Assembly (NCBI GenBank): GCA_030848705.1
Contig: CM061237.1
Coordinates: 81,277,910-81,341,909, forward strand
DNA length: 64,000 bases
Source of the DNA: Heracleum sosnowskyi
Taxonomy: Eukaryota > Streptophyta > Magnoliopsida > Apiales > Apiaceae
Reading direction: 5' to 3'
Shown piece after piece: positions 11,749-21,873 of the stretch. Below the pieces are notes generated by a model. That model had not been told where the DNA came from and ran no database searches. It worked only from the letters and a program-made list of their open reading frames with translations. A program made the translations under genes and the position numbers. Position 1 is the stretch's first letter; each line of letters begins with the position of its first letter.

Positions 11749-13115
11749 TGTTAGGTCCTGATAAGTTTGTAGAAGGGGGGTTGAATACAAACTATACCGT
11801 TTTATCGAAATTTGCTCTTTGAATAATTTAACAATTAAGAACAAATTAATGCGGAATATAAATGAAACAAGATTCAAGTTAAATATAACTTATATTAAAC
11901 TTGAAGGGTGTTGCAAATACAATATGGATTACAAAGTATTTATCTCAAACTAATTAATACAAATTTAGAATAAATTCGACATGAACTTTTCTAATATTTG
12001 TAATAAAAAGATCGAATGCTAAAAGCAAGTTCGAGATAAATTCTAGGGATAAAAATCCGCTAGATGATCAAAGCAATACAAGTAATCAACTTCTAGTGGT
12101 TTGGATTTAACAATACAAACTAGAATTAATTGCTTGAGAAGAAATGATATTAATGCTTCAGCTGTTCTTGAGAGAAAATAAATGTCTGCTGCCTTTTTGT
12201 TGATTGATACTATCTTCATTTTTGGCCCCGGGTTTATACAATTCATTTTCCCTTGTATGACCTGAAAAATGTCTTGTATGACCTTGGAAAGAAGATCTGT
12301 ATGACCTGCTGTACACTTTCTAATTCTCGGTAGAACCACAAAAGCACATTGTATGACCTTGGAAAAAGGACTTAGTATGACCTTGTAAATAATTCGGTAG
12401 AACCTAATAATAGGTCATACCGAGTTATTCACCTAGGTCATACCGAGTTTCTGAAAATAATAAAACAGGTCATACTAGTTTGATTTCAGAAAATCCTTTT
12501 AATTTAATTAGTTAGATTAAATTATAGATTAAATTAATTCTTTTATAGAATTAAGTTAATAAATAATTTAAACAACTAATCTTAATTAATTTAATAAATT
12601 AATTAATTCTTATAGAATTAATTTATTAATTAAATTAAATTAATAAATCAAAGAAGATAACTCAAAAACCTTGCATTCCTCTATCTTCTGAAAACCACTG
12701 AATATAGATGATTTAATTCCACCGATTGATGTCGTCATTCGATGCACTGTCTGGTTTCATGAATAACTGACTTCAATGATAATTCTTCATCTTTAAAACA
12801 TTTAAAGTTGTGGCTTCTTTTCTTTAGCTTTGACTAAACTCTGTATCCTGTACTTCTTCCGTCACCACTGGAAATCTCTGTCACTGTAGTAAATCCACTT
12901 CCTTGAATACTTCACTGAGGCTTGAACAATAAAATTGAACTTCTTTCAATGTAGAATAACTTCAAGTCTGTAGATGACTTTAATTCTCCATTCTCTTGAC
13001 AGATAAAACTATCTGAGATTCCTGTGACATATTAACTTATTATTTACTTATTACATACTTGTTTAAATTAAGTTGTTTCCTCGGAATATTAATAGGCCAA
13101 AACATATGCCTTTCA
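11749..13115 (-). repeat. 3' LTR of element C
   Basis: It begins TGTTAGGTCCTGATAAG and ends CATATGCCTTTCA, 1367 bp. It holds a cluster of TATGACC/GGTCATACCGAG motifs at about 12265-12495 and an AT-rich segment after it. It is nearly identical to 35349-36715. Confidence 0.93.
12265..12497. repeat. GGTCATACCGAG motif cluster in the LTR of C
   Basis: About nine copies of TATGACC or its complement GGTCATA are scattered here. Two are the full GGTCATACCGAG (near 12413 and 12436), and two are CGGTAGAACC variants. The same 12-mer recurs in the pol-ORF3 spacer of C at 29151-29360. The other LTR carries the same cluster at 35865-36097. Confidence 0.85.
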
Positions 13116-13130
13116 ATCTCCCCCTATTTG
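13116..13130 (-). other. Polypurine tract of element C
   Basis: The minus strand reads CAAATAGGGGGAGAT followed by the LTR start TGAAAGGC. 13131-13376 is 3' UTR with no gene seen. Confidence 0.85.
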
Positions 13131-13376
13131 TTTGTTAGAGAATAACAATCAAATACCTAGAGGATAACTCAACTAACTTAAACAAGAAATAGAAATGACT
13201 TTTAAGAGCCAAGTAAATAACAAGAAAAGTTCTGGATTTCATTTAACATTTTCCAGATTCAAACATTAAAGATAAATACAAGATAGATGTTCCTCTAGAC
13301 TGAACATATGTTTACATTGATCCTATCTTGAAATACCTAAGCTCTATACATATAACATTTACAGACTAGAGCTTCT

Positions 13377-14198
13377 TCAAATTTCAGACTCCATCATCTC
13401 TCCTTCTTCAAGCGCCTCAAGCAAATCCTTGTCCAAAATACGATCAGATTCAGAAGTAATGCCACTAGGTCTGACAGGTTGAGCTATGACTTTCTTCAGC
13501 CTATTCTTCATTTGATGATATCTCTTGATATTGGCAATGCAATAGTCTTGAATCAAATCAGCAACTTCTGTCTTCTCTTGTGTAGCAAATCCTGAAGTCC
13601 TCAACATGTTCTCCAAGTAAACAAGATGATTGGCAGGAAAATCTTTCAAAGAGATTGGATCCACACCACAAGTTTGAAGTGCCCTTCCTTTATAAAATTT
13701 AACTTCATATGGCACGTCCACAACTTGAGGGCTAGCTTTCATTGCAAAGTCTCTTAGCTGATCATGCAGCAGCTCAGCTAATGGAGAAGTTCTTTTTACT
13801 TTGCACATGAATACCCATAGTTCAGAGAGAGTTCTGCTTTCCAGAAGATTGAGAGACACTAAGAAAGTTCCCTCATTGTGAGTGTAAACATAGATCTTTA
13901 ACTCCTCTCTAACTCTGTCATATCCAGTTGTGATCCTTGAAACCTCTGCATGAAGAGCTTTCATATATACTGTGTTGTCTGGATTGACTTTCTTGTATCT
14001 TTCCAACATCCCAAGAAACTTTGCATCATTATTAGTTCCTTCTTGATGTGCAAACATTTCTCTAGCCTTGTCCCATTCTTCTCCTTGCTTCAGCCTCACA
14101 TACAATTTTCTATCACTAACCTTCAGATTGTGAAGCCTTTGCTTTTCTTGATGCTCAGCCTTTTGAATGACAAGATGCTTAGAAATGATGTCAGATAC
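13377..14198 (-). pseudogene. ORF3 of element C, C-terminal part
   Basis: About 273 residues continue the frame interrupted by element B. The join at the gatac TSD keeps the frame. It is Lys/Glu-rich at first (coiled-coil-like). A domain follows that is shared with the D fragment (5628-6110), and less clearly with the C-terminus of B ORF3, where VYKVGESDVNLKSWEELEYVL can be compared with VKFYKG...LKDFPANHLVYLE. It ends in an acidic tail (LEEGEMMESEI). The apparent first ten residues of the local ORF (from 14228) come from the LTR of B and are not part of this protein. Function unknown. Confidence 0.85.
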
Positions 14199-14741
14199 TG
14201 TTAGATATAATTGCTGACGTTTGTTCATCAGTGTTTAAGTACCAGGTACATATCAGAGTTTATCTAGAAGTCAGTCAGAGTTTGATAAAGTCTGACTGGG
14301 TGAAGAGTTTACATGGAAGCCGGTCAGAGTTTGTTAAAGTCTGACAGGGTGATAGTTGACTTAGCTGTCGATGCAAAGATAAAGATTCTAGAAGCAATAT
14401 ATTCTGAAGATGGAAAGAAGCAGAATATATTGATACAGCTAAGGAGACTGGACAGAAGACTGAAGCAATCCTTAATTGATAATAATTGTATAGCTAATTT
14501 ATAGGAGTATCAATTAGATAAGGATTGTATGTAGCTGTGTACTATATAAACACAGATAGGTTATCCCTAGAAGGGAAGCGAACATAGAATTATTATTCTT
14601 GTAACCTAGTAGCTCTTTGTGATTCATTAACATCACTAAGAGAGAAACTGTTAATATAATTACAGTTTGTTGTTTTATAAAAGAGTTCTTGATTGTTATT
14701 CTCATATACATACTTGATTATATTGTGTAATCGGCCTAACA
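14199..14741 (+). repeat. 5' LTR of element B
   Basis: It begins TGTTAGATATAATTG and ends ATCGGCCTAACA, 543 bp. It carries three TCAGAGTTT copies (14253, 14275, 14324) and paired AGTCTGAC motifs. A TATA-like box lies at 14543. The primer-binding site follows directly. Confidence 0.95.
14541..14550 (+). promoter_or_regulatory. TATA-like box of the B LTR
   Basis: ACTATATAAA lies about 200 bp before the LTR end, a typical place for the start of U3-driven transcription. No transcription start is visible from sequence alone. Confidence 0.55.
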
Positions 14742-14743
14742 AT

Positions 14744-14756
14744 TGGTATCAGAGCC
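14744..14756 (+). other. Primer-binding site of element B
   Basis: TGGTATCAGAGCC, complementary to the 3' end of plant initiator-Met tRNA, begins two bases after the LTR. Confidence 0.93.
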
Positions 14757-14804
14757 AAGGCTGTTTAATATATACAGTTTTACGATTCAAACACAGTTAT
14801 AATC

Positions 14805-17132
14805 ATGTCTGAAGAAAATCAAACTGCTCCCAAGGCTGAACAGGTTAAGCCTAATTCTGTGAGTCGATATGAAACAATCAGGGTTCCAATACTCAGGCCA
14901 GTAGAGTATCCAATTTGGAAGGTGAAGATGACCATGTTTCTGGAGGCTACAGATCCAGAATACCTTGACAGAATCTATGATGGTCCTCATATGCCGACTA
15001 AATTGTCCCTTGTTGTTGATGGTCAAGAACAAAAGACTGTTCCAAATGAAAAGAAAGATATGACTCCTGAGGACATCTCATCAATTACAAAAGATGCAAA
15101 GGTTAGACATCTTCTTCACAGTGCTTTAGATAATGTTATGTCTAACAGAGTAATTGGCTGCAAAACTGCCAAAGAGATATGGGATGCTTTAGAAGTCAGA
15201 TGCCAGGGAACAAGTGCTATTAAGAAGAACAGAAAGACAATACTCACACAGGAGTATGAGCAGTTTGATTCAAGACCTAATGAAACCTTGACTGAGACTT
15301 ATGACAGATTTTGCAAACTATTGAATGATCTGTCTCTGGTTGATAAAGAATATGAACTTGAAGAGTCTAATCTCAAGTTTCTGTTATCTCTACCTGAAAA
15401 GTGGGATTTAAAGACAACCACAATAAGAGATAATTATGAGCTTGCTGATACAGATCTTGATGAAATCTATGGGTTGTTAAAAACTCATGAACTGGAGATA
15501 GAACAAAGGAATAGAAGATTAAGCAAAAAGACAAAATCTGTTGCTCTCAAAGTTGAGGAGAAGCCCGTCAAGAAGGAACTTTCAAGAAAGAAAGCCAAAG
15601 GAAAGGCTTTAGTCATCAAATCTGACAGTGAGTCATCAAACTCTGATGATGGCTCAAATACTGATGATGAAGCTTCTGATTCTGAGGATGATGAAGAAGA
15701 GATGATGAAGATGGCTGCTTTAATGGTGAAGACTTTCAAGAAGATGGGATTCAAGAACTTCAAGAAAGGAAAGAGATTCTCAAGGAAAGATTCAAACTCT
15801 GATAAGAGAAATTTCAGAAAGTCTGATGGAGGATATACCAAGTCTGGAAAGAAAGATAAATCTGAAATCCAATGCTACAGGTGTAAGGAGATGGGTCACT
15901 ATGCCCCAGAGTGCAAGAAAGGCAAATCTGAGAAAGCACTCATCTCTAAAGGCAAAGACTGGGCAGATACTTCAGACTCTGATGATGGAGAAAATTATGC
16001 TCTAATGGCAACTGTCAGAGATGAGACTGAATCATCTGAAAATAAGGTACCCCTAACTACTTATGCTTATGATACTGATAATATATCTGAGTTAAGAGTA
16101 TATCTGAAAAGCGTACATGTTAGCTATAGGGATCAGACTTTAGAGAATGAGAGAATTAAAGCTGAGAATCTTAGTCTTAAAGATAGAAACAAGTTTCTTG
16201 AAGGAGAACTTGAAAAGATGAAGCAGATTCAAAAAGGAAGAGATGATGCTGTTTATGTAGAACAGGAGTTGCTCAAAAGATATAAGCAATTAGAATCTGA
16301 TCTAGAAAAAGAAAGAAAAATAATCAAGACTTGGACAGATTCTGGAGGAGACACTCATCAAGTGTTTCAGACAGATTCTGTAGGTTTAGGCTATTGTGAA
16401 AATGATGAACTTAGGTTTAAAGACAAGGTTAAGGTTAAACCACAACTTAAACCTGTGATATTTGTTCCAGAAGCCAATAAGTTAAAATCTGTTGTAATAA
16501 GAGAAGCTGATATGGAATCAGATGAAGCCTGTGAAAAACAGGGAAATATTATAACAGAAAATCTTATGGAAATAGAAGCTGTTAGAAAACCAGTAAAAAC
16601 TTGTGAAAAACAGGTTAATGTTGGCTTGATGACAGGAAAACAGTTCAATCATAAGCTGAAAGAGGTAAAATCTGCCATGAAACCAAAAGGGTCCAAGAAG
16701 AATAGGAATGGAAAGATAGGCATAAATAAAAGAAATAATCATTTGCCTACTGGTGCTGCTCCAAGGAAAACATGTTATAATTGTGGTAGTTCTAATCATC
16801 TTGCTAATTACTGCACAAAGAATAAAAATATCAATTCTTTACCTTCTACATCAGGAGTAAAGAATGATTATGTTAGGGTTAGACCACAGACTTTATGCAC
16901 ACACTGTGGGAGCACTTGGCATTCCATTTATACTTGTAAGAGTTATCATGCTATTTATCACAACTATTATGAGCTAAAACCCAATCTGAAGTGAGTTAGA
17001 GCAAACTCTGCAAGTGTAAAGTCTGACAATGTTAGTTTAAACTCTGTTGATAGTAATTCCGCTGCAAAAACTAACACTGTTAAGAAAGACAAAGGATCCA
17101 AGCAAGTCTGGGTCCTTAAAACTAACACTTAG
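14805..17132 (+). pseudogene. gag: Gag of element B (one late internal stop)
   Basis: Gag forms the particle that packages element RNA. The N-terminus has the Copia gag fold region (PILRPVEYPIWKVKMTMFLEA, residues about 28-48; then TAKEIWDALE and a leucine-rich stretch to about 240). A Lys/Ser/Asp-rich linker follows. Three CX2CX4HX4C zinc knuckles are visible at about residues 357 (CYRCKEMGHYAPEC), 657 (CYNCGSSNHLANYC) and 698 (CTHCGSTWHSIYTC). A TGA at 16992-16994 ends the open frame after residue 729. The same frame continues for 45 codons to KQVWVLKTNT and a TAG at 17130. The gag of element A ends in the similar VWVPKTT, so the TGA is likely a recent mutation that removes only the tail. 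Pol lies in another frame. Confidence 0.88.
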
Positions 17133-17142
17133 TGTTTGTTTG

Positions 17143-17153
17143 TGATTGCAGGG
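17143..17153 (+). promoter_or_regulatory. Candidate 3' splice site at the gag-pol boundary of B
   Basis: TGATTGCAGGG follows a T-rich stretch 10-20 nt after the gag stop. It is shared as TGAATGCAGGG in A and GATATTGCAGGG in C. In B the pol frame has no ATG before the protease active site, so some non-standard expression is needed. Splicing is one reading. No donor has been identified. Confidence 0.4.
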
Positions 17154-20100
17154 TATAAAAGAGAGCACACTTATCTTGGACAGTGGATGCTCAGGACATA
17201 TGACTGGAAATAAAGCCCTGCTATCAGACTTTAAGGAGAAGGCTGGCCCAAAGGTTTCCTATGGAGATGGCAACATAGGACACACTCTGGGATATGGCAA
17301 TATTAATCTTGGAAGTGTCATCATTACCAATGTAGCTCTAGTCTCAGGACTCAAACATAATCTGCTATCTGTGAGTCAAATCTGTGACAGAGGAAACCAT
17401 GTAGATTTTCATACTGAATACTGTGAAGTTATCAGTAAATCTACTGGAAAAGTTGTTCTAGTTGGACACAGGCGCAACAACATTTATGAAGCAAGTTTGG
17501 TAACAAACTTTGATGGAAAAACAGTGTGTCTGACTGCAAGAATGTCAAATGAAGAGAGTTGGAATTGGCATAAGAAGCTCTCTCATCTCAATTTGAACAA
17601 CATCAATGAGCTAATAAGAAAGGATCTTGTAAGGGGACTTCCAAAATCAATACTCAGTCTAGATGGCCTATGTGATTCTTGTCAAAAGGCAAAGCAAAGG
17701 AAGTCATCTTTCAAGAGCAAATCTGAATCTTCAGTAGTGGAACCTTATCATCTTCTACATGTTGATCTCTTTGGACCAGTGAATGTGATGTCTATGGGCA
17801 GAAAGAAATATGCTCTAGTAATTGTTGATGAATATACTAGATATACATGGGTGTATTTCTTATCAAAGAAGGATGAAACTGCTCAAACTCTGATGGATCA
17901 TGTAAATCTACTGGACAAAGGATCACAGCACAAAGTCAAAATTATAAGGAGTGATAATGGAACTGAATTCAGAAACTCAATCATGGAAGCTTTCTGCAAG
18001 GAAAGAGGAGTGAAACAAGAATTTTCTGCACCTGGAACTCCACAGCAAAATGGTGTAGTTGAAAGAAAGAACAGAACTTTAATTGAAGCAGCCAGAACAA
18101 TGCTTGATGAAGCAAAGTTGCCAACTTATTTCTGGGCAGAAGCTGTTCAAACTGCTTGTTTTACTCAAAATGCTACACTGATCAACAAGCATGGGAAAAC
18201 ACCATATGAGATGGTGAAAAATAAGAAGCCAAATTTGAAATATTTTCATATATTTGGATGCAAATGCTTTGTGTTGAAGACTCATCCTGAACAGTTGACA
18301 AAGTTCGAGTTAAAAGCTGATGAAGGAATCTTTGTTGGTTATCCATTGTCAACAAAAGCATTCAGAGTCTACAATCTGAGAACTAAAGTGATCATGGAAT
18401 CCATTCATGTGTCATTTGATGACAAGAAAATAACTGGACTTGATGACTTAGATGGATATGATCAACTGCGTTTTGAAAATGAAGGTTTGTTCTCTGATGA
18501 TGTAAACTCTGATGAAGCAGTACCGACAAACTCTGATGAAGCGGTTCTGACAAACTCTGACGAAGCATACTCTGAACCTCTACTGGTAAATAATGGAGAA
18601 ACTGGAAATTCTCAAATTGAACAAAATAGAGAACCAGTTGAGGGGGAGCGTGAAGAAGCTCAACAAGACACAGCAAGTGAGTCAGTTGAGGAAACTGATT
18701 CAAACTCTGACAGTTCAAACTCTGAACCATCCAATTCAGGGGGAGCCTCAAAGGCTACAGAAAGTCAACATATGAATCAGGAGAGCATGGATCAAGGGGG
18801 AGGATCCAATAATGATGCAAGAAACCACTTACCAACAGCAAGAAAGTGGACACAGGCACACACACCTGATCTCATAATTGGAGATCCTGATGCTAGTGTG
18901 AGAACAAGAAGTGCAACAAATAATGAGTGTCTGTATCATGCTTTCTTGTCTCAAACAGAACCAAAGAAAGTGGAGGAAGCTCTTCAAAATGCTAATTGGA
19001 TTACAGCAATGCAAGAAGAGTTAAATGAATTTGAAAGAAATGAAGTCTGGACACTTGTACCTAGACCAAAGAATAGATCAATTGTAGGTACAAAGTGGGT
19101 TTTCAGAAACAAGACTGACAGTGAAGGTGTGATTACAAGAAACAAGGCTAGACTTGTGGCTAAAGGTTATTCACAACAGGAAGGAATTGACTATTATGAA
19201 ACCTTTGCTCCAGTTGCAAGATTGGAGGCCATAAGAATTTTTCTGGCCTATGCTGCACACAAGAAGTTTAAAGTCTTTCAGATGGATGTAAAAAGTGCTT
19301 TTCTCAATGGGAAGCTTGAAGAAGAAGTGTTTGTTGAACAACCACCAGGATTTGTAGATCCCAAGCATCCAGATTATGTCTACAGGCTTGACAAGGCATT
19401 ATATGGACTAAAGCAAGCACCAAGAGCATGGTATGAAACTCTTGCTCAATTTCTTTTAGAAAGTGGGTTCACAAGAGGTACAATTGATAAAACCTTGTTT
19501 TATTTCAATTCTGGTGATGATTTGCTTTTAGTTCAAATTTATGTAGATGATATTATCTTTGGATCTACTAATGACAAACTTTGTAAGAAGTTTGCAAAGC
19601 TTATGCAATCCAGGTATCAAATGAGCATGATGGGAGAGCTTAGTTATTTTCTAGGCTTACAGGTCAAGCAAACAGATGATGGTATTTTTATCAATCAAGC
19701 AAAATATACCAGAAATCTTCTCAAGAAATTTGGTATGCTTGATAGTTCATCTGCTACAACTCCCATGTCTACAGCAACAAAGCTAGACAAAGACACAGGA
19801 GCCTCAGTAGATATGACAAACTACAGAGGAATGATAGGGTCTTTACTGTATCTTACTGCAAGTAGACCTGATATCATGTATGCAACATGTCTTTGTGCAA
19901 GAATTCAAGCAGATCCCAGAGAGCCTCATCTAACAGCTGTAAAGAGGATTTTCAAATATCTCACAGGAACCATAACCTTGGGTTTGTGGTATCCTAGAGA
20001 ATCAGAGTTTAAGCTAATTGGTTACTCTGATGCAGATTTTGCAGGCTGTAAGATAGACAGAAAAAGTACAAGTGGAAGCTGTCAATTCTTAGGTGACAGA

Positions 20101-20484
20101 TTGGTTTCTTGGTATAGCAAGAAACAGAAGTCAATTTCCGCATCCACTGCAGAAGCAGAGTATATAGAAGCTGGTAGCTGTTGTGCACAGATTCTATGGA
20201 TGAAGAATCAGTTGCTGGATTATGGGTTGAGGTACTCTAAAATACCTATTTTCTGTGATAACCAAAGTGCTATTGCTATGACAGGTAATCCAGTACAGCA
20301 CTCCATGACAAAGCACATCAGCATAAGATATCATTTTATCAGAGAACATGTGGAAGAAGGAAACATTGAGCTTCATTTTGTGTCTACAGACCAACAACTT
20401 GCAGATATCTTCACCAAACCTTTGAGTGAAGCTACTTTTACAAGATTGGTAAATGAACTTGGAATGATCTCTGGTTTCGACTAG
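17146..20484 (+). CDS. pol: Pol polyprotein of element B (protease, integrase, RT, RNase H)
   Basis: About 1112 residues, open throughout. Protease: LILDSGCSGHMTG near residues 9-21. GAG-pre-integrase zinc site: HKKLSH...LCDSC (142-179). Integrase catalytic D207 (HVDLFGP), D270 (RSDNGTEF) and E306 (QQNGVVERKNR), a correct D,D35E spacing. A Ser/Asp-rich linker (about 450-560) contains the three tandem NSDEA units at 18505-18566. RT: KARLVAKGYSQQEGIDY, QMDVKSAFLNG and YVDDIIFGS (about 799). RNase H: SDADFAGC (about 961), AEAEY and DNQSA. The frame opens at a TTG codon within the TTGCAGGG sequence, and no ATG precedes the protease motif, so expression by splicing or frameshift is implied. One oddity: HISIRYHFIRE near the end has Ser where C has Asp and A has Glu. 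Confidence 0.95.
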   Translation: MQGIKESTLILDSGCSGHMTGNKALLSDFKEKAGPKVSYGDGNIGHTLGYGNINLGSVIITNVALVSGLKHNLLSVSQICDRGNHVDFHTEYCEVISKSTGKVVLVGHRRNNIYEASLVTNFDGKTVCLTARMSNEESWNWHKKLSHLNLNNINELIRKDLVRGLPKSILSLDGLCDSCQKAKQRKSSFKSKSESSVVEPYHLLHVDLFGPVNVMSMGRKKYALVIVDEYTRYTWVYFLSKKDETAQTLMDHVNLLDKGSQHKVKIIRSDNGTEFRNSIMEAFCKERGVKQEFSAPGTPQQNGVVERKNRTLIEAARTMLDEAKLPTYFWAEAVQTACFTQNATLINKHGKTPYEMVKNKKPNLKYFHIFGCKCFVLKTHPEQLTKFELKADEGIFVGYPLSTKAFRVYNLRTKVIMESIHVSFDDKKITGLDDLDGYDQLRFENEGLFSDDVNSDEAVPTNSDEAVLTNSDEAYSEPLLVNNGETGNSQIEQNREPVEGEREEAQQDTASESVEETDSNSDSSNSEPSNSGGASKATESQHMNQESMDQGGGSNNDARNHLPTARKWTQAHTPDLIIGDPDASVRTRSATNNECLYHAFLSQTEPKKVEEALQNANWITAMQEELNEFERNEVWTLVPRPKNRSIVGTKWVFRNKTDSEGVITRNKARLVAKGYSQQEGIDYYETFAPVARLEAIRIFLAYAAHKKFKVFQMDVKSAFLNGKLEEEVFVEQPPGFVDPKHPDYVYRLDKALYGLKQAPRAWYETLAQFLLESGFTRGTIDKTLFYFNSGDDLLLVQIYVDDIIFGSTNDKLCKKFAKLMQSRYQMSMMGELSYFLGLQVKQTDDGIFINQAKYTRNLLKKFGMLDSSSATTPMSTATKLDKDTGASVDMTNYRGMIGSLLYLTASRPDIMYATCLCARIQADPREPHLTAVKRIFKYLTGTITLGLWYPRESEFKLIGYSDADFAGCKIDRKSTSGSCQFLGDRLVSWYSKKQKSISASTAEAEYIEAGSCCAQILWMKNQLLDYGLRYSKIPIFCDNQSAIAMTGNPVQHSMTKHISIRYHFIREHVEEGNIELHFVSTDQQLADIFTKPLSEATFTRLVNELGMISGFD

Positions 20485-21873
20485 AGATACAGGTTAGACT
20501 CAAAAACTATACATGTTTGATTTTTATGCTCATGATTCCTTGCATGTATTAACTGTTATGAGTACCAGTGTCATAAACTCTGAAAGTAAACTCTGATGCT
20601 AAACTCTGTTAGTCATAAAGTGTTGGTCATACTATGTCGGTTAAAGTCTGATGTTATACTCTGATTATAATTTTGTCTGAACCATAAGGACCAATGAAGA
20701 AATTTATATGGAACATAATTCTCAGTAAGTAACTGTGAATCCTTAAGAGTTATATAGATTCTGATCTCAAATATGTGCAGTAAGTTAACACAGCATGATA
20801 CTGTCTCTATATTTATAGCATCTCTTAGTTTATTGATCCTATACACTGAGTCTGTATTAGCTGTATGCATTTTCTCTCATAAATTAATTGTATTAACTGA
20901 TGAAAAGTCTAAACTCTGATTATTAATTGCAAATAATTCATCCTCAAATCAAAAGATGCCAAAAAGAGCACAAATTCCTTTGAGATCATGTTGTGCCTAG
21001 GAAGATCCAGGAACTTATTGTATGAAATAAGGGCTAAAATCTTTGATTTTTGGTGACTAGTGCCAACCACTGATTACTGGAAAAATAAAAAACAAAAACA
21101 AAAAAAAAAATAATAATAATAATAAAAGGGGGTGAAAAATAAAAGATATATCCAAATGAAAGGATATCAGAATACAGAGTTTAGATATAAAAATCAGATT
21201 TTATTTTATACATGAGAGTTTAGGCAACCAGTTTTTACTGATTTAGTTTGTGGATTTTATGCACTTTGAGATGATTTAAATATTGATTTTGGTAAATTCT
21301 GCTATAGCACACACAATTATTCACAACTGTACAGTTTGAGAAAAGAGTTTATTGACAAAGAAGGACAAATGGTAAACACTGATGTATTGTGTGAAATACG
21401 CCAAGGTAATTTAATTTTAATCTCTAATGATTAAAATAAATTTTATTGGTTTCAGGCATTTTATAATTTTGAGATTAGACATTTGTTTTGAAATTCAAAG
21501 GAGTATGATAACAAACGGTTCATATTTGTATTAAACAGAGAGGTTGAGTGTTTTGAACAATGTGATAAGCGGTAATTATGGCTATTTTTACTGTGCATGT
21601 GTATTGAAAGTTGTTACATACAGCTGTCAGCGTATACACGTTTGACACCTGTCCCACTCACACACTTTTCAAAGACGCCTGCTGTGTGTAGTAATGATTA
21701 AAACGTTTGAGTTTTAATCTTCACAGTTATTATTTAAATATACTACACATAAACGGTTCAATCTTTTACACACCTCAACTTTTCATAAGCTTTTACTCAC
21801 ACACATTGTCTCAAACACTTTCACTGCATACACTATAATCTATTCTCTGTTTGTTTTCTTCTAAACTGTTCTA
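20485..21873 (+). other. Pol-ORF3 spacer of element B
   Basis: No gene is seen. The first part (20570-20920) carries AACTCTGA-type motifs: AAACTCTGAAAG, AAACTCTGATGC, AAACTCTGTTAG, TACTCTGATTAT, AAACTCTGATTAT. An A-rich AATAATAATAAT microsatellite lies at about 21085-21130. The last 300 bases contain CACACA-rich sequence leading to the ORF3 start, and could hold an internal promoter or splice acceptor for ORF3, which I cannot show. Confidence 0.7.

Noticed and set aside
12043..12339. 98-residue open frame, present twice (also 35643-35939)
   Set aside because: It is LTR sequence of element C on the minus strand. No known motif, and duplicated only as part of the LTR.
14199..14228. N-terminal residues of the open frame starting at 14228
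   Set aside because: They are translated from the LTR of element B. The true protein continues into 26224 across the TSD.
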